Below are positions 1-11,700 of a stretch of 64,000 bases of DNA, piece after piece (positions within the stretch are counted from its first letter, which is position 1; each line of letters starts with the position of its first letter). This DNA comes from Nepenthes gracilis. Lineage: Eukaryota; Streptophyta; Magnoliopsida; Caryophyllales; Nepenthaceae. Below the pieces are notes generated by a model, which did not search any database, was not told the DNA's origin, and saw only the letters and a program-made list of their open reading frames with translations. The translations under genes were made by a program, and so were the position numbers. Where the stretch lies: positions 496,001-560,000 of the forward strand of contig BSYO01000031.1 of assembly GCA_033239525.1 (NCBI GenBank), given 5' to 3'.

Positions 1-3000
1 CTGGTATCCTAGTCACTTGAGTGGAGGGTTGGCTTCTGGACAGCGAACTCTTGGCTCTAGGACGAAGGGTTGGCTCTTGGACGGAGGGCTCTTAACTTCA
101 AAACAGAGGGCTAACTCCTGGACGGAGAGCTCTTAATTTTAGAATTAAGGGCTAACTCCTAGACGGAGGACTCTTAACTTCAAGACGGATGGCTCCTGTC
201 TTCGGAATGGAGGGTTGGCTCTTAGATGGTGGGTTCTTGGCTCTAGGACATAAGGCTCCTGGCTTCCCGACGGAAGGTTGGCTCCCTAACGAAGGGCTTT
301 GGGCTCCGAGATGAAGGATTGACTCTTAGACGAAGGGCTCCTGACTCCAAGACGGAAGGCTGGATTTTAGACGGTGGGCAGTTTAGAGATACACCCAATT
401 GAGGGGCGGCTTAAAGGAGCGCCATATTAAGGAGAGGTTTAGAAGAGAACTCGGCTAAAGGGCAACTTAGAGTTACGTCCGACTAATGGGTGGCTTAGAG
501 ATACGCACCCGGCTAGGAGGTAGCTTACAGGTGCACACTGACTGAAGGGTGGCTTAGAGGCAAAGGACTAAACTCTACTGATGAGCTAGTATCTTGATCA
601 CTTAAGCGGAGGGTTGGCCTCTAGACAGCGAACTCCTGGCTCAGGACCGAAGGGTTGGCTCTAGGACAAAGGGTCGGCTCTTAGACGGAGGGCTCTTAAC
701 TTTAAAATGGGGGGCTAACTCTTAGATGGAGAGCTCTTAACTCCAGAATGGAGGACTAACTCCTAGACGAAGGACTCTTAATTTCGAGATGGAAGGCTGA
801 CTCTTGGACGAAGGACTCCTAACTCCGAGACGGATGGCTCCTGTCTTTGGAATGGAGGGTTAGCTCTTAGATGTTGGGCTCCTGGTTCTAGGACGTAAGG
901 CTCCTGGCTTCCGAACGGAAGGTTGGCTCCCTAATGAAAGGCTTTTGGCTCCAGGATAAAGGATTGACTCTTAGATGGATGGCTCCTAACTCCAAGACAG
1001 AAGGGTGGCTTTTGGACGGTAGGCTCTTAGCTCCGAGACGGTGGGCTCTTAGCTCGGGGACGGAGAGCTCTTGGCTTCAGGACGAAAGACCCCTAACTTT
1101 GAGATGGAGAGCTCCTGGCTTCCAAACAAAAGGCTAGCTCCTAAACGAAGGGCTTTTGGCTCCAAAATGAAGGATTGATTTTTAGAAGGAGGGCTCTTGG
1201 CTCTGGGACGGAGGGTTGGCTCTTGGACAGTGACCTTTTAGCTCTGAGACGGAGGGCTCCTGGTTTCAGGACGGAAGACGGGTTACTGAGGGACGACTTA
1301 GAAATGCGCCCAATTGAGAGTGGTTTAAAGGTACACCCGATTGATGGGCAGTTAGAGGAGCATTCGATTAAGGGGAGGTTTAGAAGAGAGCTCAGCTGAG
1401 GGACGACTTAGAGTTACGTCCGACTGACGGACGACTTAGAGATATGCCCAATCAAGGGGTGGCTTAGAAGACCACCCAACTAAGGGGCAGCTTACAGGTG
1501 CACGCTAATTGAAGGGTAGCTTATAGGCAAAAGACTAAACTCTGCTGATGAGCTGGTATCTTGGTCACTTGAGTGGAGGGTTAGCTTCTGGACAACGAAC
1601 TCCTGGCTCTAGGACAAAGGGTTAACTCTTTGACGGAGGGCTCTTAACTTCAGAACGGAGGGCTAACTCTTGGATGAAGAGCTCTTAACTTCAAAATGGA
1701 GGGCTAACTCCTAGACAGAAGACTCTTAACTTCGAGATGAAAGGCTGACTCTTGAACAATAGACTCCTAACTCCAAGATGGATGGCTCCTATCTTCGCAA
1801 TGGAGGGTTGGCTCTTAGATGGTAGGTTCTTGGCTTGAGGACGTAAGGCTCCTGGCTTCCGGACGGAAGGTTGGCTCCCTAACGAAGAGCTTTCGACTCC
1901 AAGATGAAAGATTGACTCTTCGACAGAGGGCTCTTGACTCTAGGATAGAAGGCTGGCTTTTTGACGATGGGCTCTTGGTTCGGTGACGAAGGATTCCTGG
2001 CTTCAGGACGAAAGACTGTTTACTGAGGAACGACTTATAGGTGCGCCCAATTGAGGGTGGTTCAGAGATACGCCCGATTGATGGGCGATTTAGAGGAGCG
2101 CCCGATTAGGGGGAAGTTTAGAAGAGAGCCCGACTGAAGGGCGACTTAGAGTTACGTCTGACTAATAGGTAACTTAGAGGTACGCCCGGTTAAGGGGTGG
2201 CTTAAAAGACCACCTGGATAAGGGGCAATTTACAGGTGCGTGCTGACTGAAGGATGGCTTAAAAGCAAAGAGCTAAACTCTACTAATGAGTTAGTATCCT
2301 GGTCACTTGAACAGAGGGTTGGCTTCAAGACAGTGAACTCCTTGCTTTAGGACAAAGGGTTGGCTTTTGGATGGGGGGCTCTTAACTTTAGAACGGGGGG
2401 CTAACTCATGGACGGAGAGCTCTTAACTCCAGAATGGAGAACTAACTCCTGGACAGAGGACTCTTAATTTCGAGATGGAAGGCTGACTCTTGGACGAAGG
2501 ACTCCTAACTTCGAGACGGGTGGCTTTTGTCTTCAGAATGGAGGGTTGGCTCTTAGGTGGTGGGCTCCTGGTTCAAGGACGTAAGGCTCCTGGCTTCCAG
2601 ACGGAATGTTGGCTCCCTAACGAAGGGCTTTTTGCTCCAAGATAAAGGATTGACTCTTAGATGGATGGCTCCTGACTCGAAGACGGAAGGGTGGCTTTTG
2701 GACGGTGGGCTCTTAGCTCCGAAACGGAGGGCTCTTGGATTCAGGACGGAAGTCCCCTAACTTCGAGATGGAGGGCTCCTGGCTTCCAAACAAAAGGCTA
2801 GCTCCTAATTAGAAGACTCTTAGCTCCTAAACGAAGGACTTTTGGCTCCGGGATGATGGACTAGCTTTTAGAAGGAGGACTCTTGGCTCCGATATGAAGG
2901 GTTAACTCTTGGACAGTGAGCTTTTAGCTCCAAAACAAAGGGCTCCTAGCTCTCGAATGAAAGACCCTTAGTTTCAGGATGAAAGGCTCCTAGCTCCTAG

Positions 3001-3240
3001 ACGAAAGGCTAGCTCCTAAATGGAGGCCTCCGAATTCCGGGACGAAGGGCTCATGACTCTTGGACAAAGGACTAACTTCGGGGAAAAGGACTTTTGACTC
3101 CAAAACGGAAAACTCTTAGCTCCATAACAGAAGGCTTACTCTTAAGCGAAGGGCTCTTAGCTCCTACGCTAAGAGCTGATTCCTTGATAGAAGGCTACTG
3201 ACTCCAAAATAGGGGGCTCCTAGATGGAGAATAGGCCTCC
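1..3240. repeat. Higher-order tandem repeat (minisatellite-like array)
   Basis: The block is made of degenerate ~20-21-bp monomers of the form GACGGAGGGCTCTTAACTCC, alternating with GGCTAACTCCTAGACGG-like variants. Each long copy ends with ~30-bp monomers of the form CTTAGAGxTACGCCCGACTGA. A landmark phrase (CTGGTATCCTAGTCACTTGA and variants) recurs at about 1, 586, 1553 and 2291, giving higher-order copies of about 585, 967 and 738 bp plus a last copy that decays by about 3240. The short open frames inside (for example 934-1137 and 1175-1399) only translate the repeat and are not genes. The array runs off the left edge of the window. Composition is more GC-rich than the flanking DNA. Confidence 0.9.
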
Positions 3241-4440
3241 TTCCTAAGGATGTCAAGCCATCCAAAGCTTGCCCTTCCAAGGTTAAGGATGCCTAACTTT
3301 ATAACATGACCCACAAATACACTCCTCTTGCTTTAACATTGTGAAATCTTTTATTTTTAAAAAAATTTGTTAAGTTGAAGCTAAATTATAAACCTATTGT
3401 AAGGTTTAGCCCCCCAGGTCCATGGCTATTAAATCCATCAATAAGTCATAGTATTTTTGTTTTTAACTTTTAACATATAAAAAAAATTAAATTATCACAC
3501 AAATTAATTAATGTTGATAAACATACACAATTATTAACCATAATAATACTTCCAATAGTGGTATTTCCGAAATTTGATGCTAATTTACGGTTAAAAAATA
3601 TTATAATGTCATAAAAAATTAACTATGTTATTTTAACGTAGTATTATTTATCATCATACAAAAATAATAATATATCATACAAAAAATTAACTACGCAAAA
3701 AATATTATTATTTACGGTAATTAACAGACTATCATCATACAAGTACAATAAAAAATTATTATAATATCATAAAAATATTATTTATACATCCATTTATATT
3801 AAAATTATCAAAAATAAATTAATATAAATGTTACCTTATTTTATTTTTTATACTCTTTTATTTAACTAAAAAAAAGGCCCTTCTAACTATGCCATTTTAA
3901 AATAATGACATCCGTTGGATTCTTCATCCTGAATAATATTTCTAGAAGACTAAGAATAGAAGGAAGAGGCTATTCTTTTTTTAATCTTTTCTTTTGCCAT
4001 TTTTTAATTATTAATTAAAACTGTGCGGGTAAGCAAATAAAGGCTGCTGACCATCTAAGGACGGCCGTTGGATCAGGATCACATCCACACCTCCAACACG
4101 CCGATTGCAAAAACAAAACCACCGCAATAGCATTGAAGAGTTGTTAAGGGTTTTTGACCTCCCAACTTGACCATTGACACGTCGGCATTGAATAATCCCA
4201 AAATATTTTTTAATATATATTTTTGCTGAATATCATTAATTTTTTTTTATATAAATTTATATGAATGATTAAACATTAAAAACATTCGTAGTAACAATAA
4301 AAAGGAGCCGTCCTGATTTTATTTTTGAGTGAGATGTCAATTTTTTTAGCAGCGGACCGACGAATTGATATCAGCTATGGGTAGCTGAAAAGGCCACCGT
4401 TGGCAACCACTGAAAAAATGGGGAGAGATATCAGTCTTTT
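3241..4440. other. AT-rich intergenic stretch upstream of the glycosylase gene
   Basis: No coding frame, RNA gene or recognised transposon is visible. The stretch is strongly AT-rich between about 3340 and 3900, with many ATAATA and poly-A/T tracts. It probably includes distal promoter sequence of the gene starting at 5103, but I cannot point to a TATA box or start site with confidence. Confidence 0.5.
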
Positions 4441-5102
4441 AGTCGCAGGGGCTTTAAAGAACTTGTAGGTCAACAAAAGGGATGCTCGTCATCCATCTTC
4501 CTTTCACCTCCTCCTCTGTCCCTCCCCCCTACCTGCATTTCTCCGGTGAGGCCACCGGCGGTAATAGCAGTTCTCCGGCGCTGACCCAGTTCTCTGGTAA
4601 CACAGATGGCCTGAAGTCTAGCATCATTTTGGTTCAGTTTGAACTTTCCCTCTGCTGATTCCATATATTATTACGTTAGCCAGAACAGGGAATAAAGTGA
4701 GGTCACAGAGCTCAGATCAGAGAGATTTCGTGAAAAACTTCTTCAGGACATAATTTGGTAGCTTTTATCCTCATTCCAATTGTACTTCACGATATTTCGG
4801 TCGGAGCTAATTTTCTGGGTGTTCTGTGTTATTTTTAATTTCATTTTTCCTAATCTCTCTCTCTCTCTCTCTCCATGCAGTAAATAAGAGGAAATGAGGG
4901 AGAGATGAACGAGTGAATTATGTAGTTTCTTGGAAAGTTTTTCTGTTTGGAATCTGGGTTTTGAGAGGGAGGACCTTTGAGTTTCTGGAATGAAAACTAA
5001 AGGAAGGGTGAATCAGTTCTAGTGGTTAACATTTCCAGATTGAGGGAGAGAAAATCAGTTCTTCCACTGTTTTGTATCAGAATTTGAGAGGGGAGAGAAA
5101 GA
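4441..5102 (+). promoter_or_regulatory. Probable 5' leader of the DNA glycosylase gene, with a possible leader intron
   Basis: The part from about 4470 to 4660 is pyrimidine-rich and GC-richer, typical of a plant 5' UTR. A long CT run at 4854-4873 leads straight into ATGCAG, which looks like a splice acceptor ending at 4880, so a leader intron is possible; its donor is not clear. Between 4875 and 5022 there are five short upstream ORFs (4875-4883, 4894-4908, 4905-4916, 4920-4925, 4990-5022). The main ATG at 5103 has A at -3 and G at +4. That the stretch is transcribed is inference. Confidence 0.5.
4854..4873. repeat. CT microsatellite in the leader
   Basis: About ten CT units in a row, directly before a GCAG. 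It may serve as the polypyrimidine tract of a leader intron. Confidence 0.85.
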
Positions 5103-5766
5103 ATGGCACCTGGTGCAGGAAAATCAATCCCAGTAGTGAGAAATTTCGACGTTGAGAGTTCTCAGGCTCCGGTGACACCATTAAAAGAAACACCACCGAG
5201 ACCGATCTACGCAGTTGGGCAAGAAATACAGATTAATATGGTAGAATCGGAGGATTCTTTCTCAAGATTTTCACAACAGAGAGAAGCTCAGAAGACGTTG
5301 TCATTTTCAACGGACTGTGCAGAAACCAGTTTTTGCTTACCTCAACGGAGCGGTGAACCTCGACGAATGGCAGTGCCGCCAACACCGTGTGGTTCGGAAG
5401 ATTCCGGCCAAAATAGTTGTAGCTGCTTTAACCACTGTAGGCAGACTTACTCCAGGAAACTTGATAAGACGAGTCAACATGCTGGGTTGCAAGGACAGAT
5501 CTCTGACGACCCATTAGTTCCGTATGATGATATACCATTTACTAATATGTTGTTGGGGTTGAATCAAACTCCGCCGTCAATTTGTGGAATGCCTCTAGAA
5601 AACGGTGGCGCGACAGGCCGTGCCTTTGTTACGGATTCAAATTCTGTGTGCGATGATAACCGGTTTTGTTTCAGCTCGGCAACTTCAATTAGAAACAGCA
5701 GCGGCGCTGCTTTGCACCAGTCAAGTCAGCAGATCCATGGCAACCACACACCGGAAGTGCAGCAAT
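5103..5766 (+). CDS. Glycosylase exon 1 (N-terminus)
   Basis: Starts MAPGAGKSIPVVRNFDVESS and carries the proline-rich APVTPLKETPPRP stretch seen near the N-terminus of DME-family proteins. I place the donor at GTAAGT (5767). The later GTAGGA at 5828 would put a stop into exon 2, while 5766 leaves one base that pairs correctly with the acceptor at 6319/6320. The rest of the exon is low-conservation, Ser/Cys-rich sequence. Confidence 0.8.
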
Positions 5767-8700
5767 GTAAGTGTTGCTCTTCTCCTGCACATACTCCCCA
5801 TGATTGTATGCAATTACGTTCCTTCAGGTAGGACATAAGATGCATTTATGATCATGGATGGAAATGTAGAGCCCAGATTAAATATTGACCAATATATCTA
5901 AAAATATGGAGTTTAGCGGCTAATATTATGAATAAATATCGGACAATATTTGTCGATATATCATGATATATTAAAAACAAAATGAAAAAAAAAAGGAAGC
6001 ACAAAATTTTACCTTCTTGAAGTAGCAAAGCAGGCATTTAAAAGAACATGAAGCAATCACTTAATCATGAACTCAAGTGATGAAAATGAAGTGTAAACCA
6101 ATAGTCAGCAATTTTGCATGATAGAAAACAGGAGAATGATAGCTTGTCATGTTTGCATGAACACTGGAGATGCGAACTGGTTGATGATCACAGGAGACTG
6201 GCATATATGGCCGCAGCATTGGACACAATACATTCATGAGCTCGACACAACACACATTCATTTGGTATGATTTTCCATTTATTCGAGATCAGCATTGATG
6301 AAGAAAGAATGATGTGCAGGTGGTATTCCTAATCCCGAAAGGAACTCAATCGATCTCAACTTGCCCCCGGGCACACAGAATTCATTTTCAAATGGAAACA
6401 GATGTATATTGGCACCTGCAACACCTGATCACTTTAGGAGACTACTTGGAATCAGTTCTCCTTCGGTGAGAGTAAGTTTATGCACTGATGAGACAGTAAA
6501 TGGCCAAAATGGGGAGCAAGAGAATCAAACTGCTGCCATATGGGTTGATCTTCAACAACTTCAGAAAAAACAGTCTACTCTTCTGGAGAATCACGACCCT
6601 GACAAGGGAACTGAGAGTTGTGTCGATATGAACAAGATGCCACAACAGAAGGCACGGAGGAAAAAACACAGACCGAAAGTGGTATCTGAAGGCAAACCTA
6701 AACGGTGTCCAAAGGCATGGACACAAGAGCTGACCAAACCCAAAGAAACTCTGGGAATTAAGAGGAAGTATGGAAAAATGAATAAAACAAACCTGCCCTC
6801 AACGACTCCCCCAGCTGAACCAGCCAAAGTGCTCAATCCGAGGGCTGTCAAATCCTGCAGAAAGTCATTGAACTTTGATTTGGAAGGCACTGCTTATACC
6901 CTCACCTGTACCATGAATCAGTTGCTAAAAGACTACATCACCCTGCCTCAAGAAGAAACACCAAGCACCCCTCATCTTACCAAAACTATTCACAACACAA
7001 GCACGTATTGTCAAGCGGACAGTTCTGTGGGCAAAGATGATGCTCTTTGGACAAAGAGTTCAAACACCAGCTCATGTGCAAGTATGAATAATAGACATAA
7101 AACAAAGGGATCAAAAAGGTCCTACTTTGGTATGGTCAACGGAGCAGATGAGAACACACATTTGAAGGCAAATCACGGTGCATTTTGTTCTCCAAACCAT
7201 CTGTTTCCAGGGAAATGGGACACCAACAGAATGGCTAACATCCTTTTTCCAATAATTTGCAAGAGAAAGAGAACAGAGAAGGTGCAGAGAAAGATAAACC
7301 TCGATTGTCCAAGAGGAACCACTCTCGCATTAAAACACTACTGCTGCTCCACTGCTCCTCTTTTAAACACAGGTGCATCTCTAAATGAACTGGCAGAAGC
7401 AGCTGCAGGACATGCTGAAAATGGAGTGCAATTTATGCATACATGGACGGAAATTAAAATTTTCAAAAAGAAGAGATCCAAAGGTCCCACCCGTGTCCGT
7501 GACCTGGCTTCACTGACAAGATTTGTAGATCATAAAGTGTTGCCAACATTCACCGGCAAACAACCCACAAAATATGCTTCCAAACAAAAGGCAGTTGTTG
7601 TTTCAAGTAGTCCTTATAGTTGCATGGAAGCACTAGCAGCACAATCCCTTGGAGCCCAAATAAAGAAAAAGAGGTCAATTAAAAGGAATTCTTTTGTCAG
7701 CTCATTACACAAGAACCACCAATCCATTAGAAACTCGACAGGTATGCATTTCTTTTTTTACCAGGAAAGCTAACAAAGTAAAAAAATATATTTAATTTTA
7801 TCTATTGTTCAGCTAGTTGGTACAATAGGAATTCCCACCACTGGTACCTTTAGCATCTATGATACTAATTATGTCAAAATGAGGAGAATTCCAAACGTGA
7901 AATCATCCATCATGTTAAATCCTAATTTTGCAGAGTATTAGCCGTGGTATTGCTCACCTGATGTTTAAACTCGATGTGGCAAGTCCAGCTTCCATTCATA
8001 ATCTCTTTACAGTCATTGATGATCTCCCTATGTAAATCGTCTAGATCAAGATTTGTAGGGGGAGCTTGAGTTACCGTTTTGAAATTTGTTATAATCAAGA
8101 TTTTGTCTAGGCCTCGGTCCCAAGTCATTTTCAAAGCGTGCTAGACGGCTTTAAATTCAGAAGTAAGGATACTTGATATTCCAAGAAAATCAAGAAAGCC
8201 GAAAATCCACAATACACAGCCATATCTGCTGATAGCCCAGATTGAGTAATTGTTCATATTAATGCCCACGTTGATATAAATTTTGATCCATCCTTTAGAT
8301 GATGAGACCCATCTGCTTGGGGATCTTGTGTTGATAACAATTCAGCCCAGAGATGTGAAGAGGTATTCCCTTTCGAGCTTCTCTATCAGTTGATGATGTT
8401 TCCTTCTGGGCGGGACCATCATGTGCGTTTAGCTCAAAAATATTTTTTGTTTCTTTCAGTCCAAAATGTAGCCATGAAAATACATTTATTAAAATTGAAA
8501 GATTATTAGAGAAGGTACCTAGAAATCCATGTGGAGTTGGGGATCATAAAGAAGTCATGTCCATTGTCACGCTTCAGCAGGCCCTCTCAGGTGTACTTGA
8601 CTTTAACACAGTCTTTGAACAGATGAGAAATTAATTCTGGTTCACCACAGTTTTGACAGTTTCCTGGTTTCATCATGTTTCTTTTCATCCTTTACATGTT

Positions 8701-11700
8701 TGTTAAGATTTTGTTTTTTAGGGTGAGCCAATATAGACTATATTTTAGGGGAAACTTCGTTTTTCGAATTTTCTACTATAAAAGATAGATATTAGAAAGG
8801 TTCTTATAAAGCAGTCATAGGCTGATTTAACGTTAAACTTACCTGGGGGGTGTCCCAAATCACTTTATCCTCCTAGCCTTGATTGTTAAGAATGTGGATG
8901 CTTTTAATACACAGATTACCCTCATATAATCTTTAAACCCAGAGCAGTCCTATTGGCCATGGGGAAATGATGATCGGAAACTTTTGCTTCCATTTCTTCC
9001 ATGGGAATAGCATTCAACGATCTCTGCATGAGTAGTTCTCCACCCAACCACCTATCCTCCCAGATTCTAATCTTCCTCCCATCGCCAATAATCCATTTTA
9101 TGCCTTAAGGAATTAGTTGCCCAGTTTAAGGATGTCTTTCCAGCTGCGAGATATTCTAATGAGGTTTGTCAGAAATGCTCCATCAAACCTACATCTCGAA
9201 TCAGTTCGTCAGGGCTCTATCCAATCTTTTCCTAACTAATTAAACTGGTTTCTCATGTTCCAACAAATAAACTTAGGCCCCTTGAAACCAATATCCAAGA
9301 GACCACAAACCCCCATTGGATGCTGAAACTTAATGCATTTGTTCCGATGCACAGGTTGTCCCCTTGTTTTATATCAGCAGCGAGGATGTCATTAAAATCA
9401 CCCATGATGCACCAAGGGATCAAAATCATCAGTGCAATATTGCTAAGGTCATCCTATAGGGCTTTACAGTGATGCAGTTGGGGCCTGACATAAATAAAGT
9501 AGAGAATCCAATCATGGTTATCCGGGGGATCTTTAATTCTAAGATGAATGGCTTGGTTGTTAGTCACCATTATCAGAGTCATCATTCCACAGCACCCAAA
9601 TCTCACCCGAAACCCTTGCTTATCACTAATAGCTCTACCACTAAAGCCAACTTTGTGGATAATCTTCTTCGCTAGGGATCCACTGACTCTGGGTTCAAGA
9701 ATAGCTACAATATTGGGCTTATGGTTCCCCACAATTTCTTTCAACTCAATTCTGAAGCCTTTTCTAGCCACAAATATATTGGGCCTAGGGTTGCTAATAA
9801 TATCTTTCAACGCACTTCTGAATCCTTTTCTAGCCGCTCTGCAGGGATTCCAAGAGATGCAGTAAATTAGGAGGTTTGATAGATCACCCCGACCATTTCC
9901 TGCTTATATTCCGGGTGCTTTACATTCCTTTCCTTAGGACCCTCCATCTCAAGGTCCTGTGGCCTGTGATAACTTCAAAATGCACTTCCATCTCACCCAA
10001 CTGTTGAGAGAGGTGACTAGTTTGGTCAACAACCCTATTTAGAAGGAGATAGGTCATTAACTTTCCACAGGGGCTAGAACTGGAGCTATGGAGGGTGGGC
10101 AGCGCAGGGTTGGGATTAGGTTTGGTGATAGGTACTATGGTGGGGATGAAAGAATTATTGGAGGCTTTTCATTTGGTATGACTATGGAGGAGACCGAGGG
10201 AATAGATGATGTGATGCTCCGGGTTGCGGTCTTTGTATTGCTATTTTGACATTTGCTATGTTTTGGGCTAATGGGCTTCTGGTTGGCATCTTGAGGCAAT
10301 GGATTTTCCTCCTCCATCTGGTTACCTAGGGAGTAAATCTAGAACCCGTGTTTTATTTTCAGCGCTAGCATCCTTTTGAAAATTCCCCTGTGATCCTGTT
10401 TTCTTAGTATTACGTCCTCGTTGACTTTACTAACACTAATGCCCTCACTAGTTTGACTTTCTTTTGTTTTTGTCCTAGGGCATTCCTTTTGGACATGTCC
10501 TGCATGGCCACATTCGTAGCATATTCAGAGTAACCCTTCGTACTCCACCCTGAGCACCTCTTTGTTAACCGTTATTTTAGTTTTTAGGGGTTTGTTTAGA
10601 TCAATTTTTGCAGCAATTTTAGCAAAATATCCCCCATCAGCGATGCAAGTGTTAGTAAAGACATCTTTTCTATAATAATGGATAGGCAGACTAGTGATTC
10701 TAATTCAAGCCACCATTGAGGCAATAGCCTCGTCAACTGGTCTAAAATTAGGGGTTCATGGCTGCACTGTTAAATAGTTCTGGAAAATCATCTAAGGTCC
10801 CCTAGCAATAACCTTTGAGTAGTCATCAGATCTGGCATGTTTCACAAGGAAATATTGAAATCCATATCAATGACCTTATAATTTCCAATTGGGTTCCATA
10901 GGGTGGGTATTTTGGCACGAAGGGCATCGTAGCTCAGAGGTCGACTGTATAGTTTGACAGCAGCAGATAATTCTCAATCTTTAGCAAGTTTGCATTCAAG
11001 GTTTTCAAATATAATGAGCGCCAGCCACTCTCCAGAAAAATCCATTTTGAAATCTCCCTCTCGAGAGAGTCGGCCATGTCTTCAACTAGGTATCATTGTT
11101 CTGAATTATTAAAACATCACTATTTCTAAGAAGGTAGGCTTTGTACCGTTGCTTCCTTTCACTTCTGTCCCAGGGTCTCATTTCCTTCAACTGCTTCACC
11201 TCAGACAAAATCGTACCCCTGTAGAGGAGCCACCACACATCTTAGTTTCTTCCAAAATCAAGCCTCCTTGTTGCCACCTCTAGGCAGCCCCAAGCCGGCC
11301 AGCATCTCCTCCATAGCTGGGGGAGGGGGGCTGTCAATGTTGGGGAAGGGGGCAAGAGGGAGAGGACAATGGTGGCAGGTGTTAGGGTTTCAGGAGAGAT
11401 GAAAACTTTAGGGATTTTAGAGAGAGGCCAGAGCATCTCTCACTAACCGAAAAGTCATTTTCAATAAAAACAACTTTAACTGGTATGTATTTAATGCCAT
11501 AATCTCTCTTTTTTGCATCTTCAGGAAATCTTCGTTATGTTGCAATGACATCTGCTGCAGGTCCTTTGCTAGCACTGCCATGGGAAGAAGTTGATACTGT
11601 TGCTAAAGGAATACAGCAACTCAATATCAACAGAGAAAGCAGCAATGTTGCATTTTTAGAGCAAAATGCGCTCATTCCTTATCATGGAAATAGACAGATC

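Larger units (their letters stand above)
7920..11450 (-). mobile_element. Degenerate LINE (L1-type non-LTR retrotransposon), antisense in intron 2, RT deleted
   Basis: Read on the minus strand from high to low coordinates the order is: DUF4283-type ORF1 N-terminus (about 11090-10560), CCHC zinc knuckle (10521-10480), endonuclease (about 9830-9240), the post-RT linker ending GIKWIIGDGRKIRIWEDRW (about 9110), zf-RVT Cys pair (about 8690-8560) and RNase H (about 8330-7922). This is the canonical plant L1 order. The reverse transcriptase that should lie between endonuclease and linker is absent: only a few tens of bases separate them near 9140-9190. Stops and frameshifts occur throughout. Exact ends and target duplications could not be found. 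Confidence 0.88.
7742..11524 (+). other. Intron 2 of the glycosylase gene, 3.8 kb, mostly an inserted LINE
   Basis: GT at 7742 and AG at 11523-11524. Almost all of the intron between about 7920 and 11450 reads on the minus strand as a decayed LINE (see its entries). No gene-sense coding sequence is visible. Confidence 0.85.

Noticed and set aside
934..2760. Open frames in the left tandem array (for example 934-1137, 1175-1399, 2557-2760)
   Set aside because: Their translations only follow the ~20-bp repeat, differ between copies and stop irregularly; no start context or family match.
4470..4664. Minus-strand ORF in the leader of the glycosylase gene
   Set aside because: It is the complement of a pyrimidine-rich 5' leader and has low-complexity Gly/Arg-rich sequence with no family resemblance.
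5870..5990. TATCGATATA-type AT-rich patch in intron 1 resembling 33940-34110
   Set aside because: Similarity is limited to AT-rich words; no shared borders, inverted ends or target duplications could be found, so I do not call it a MITE.
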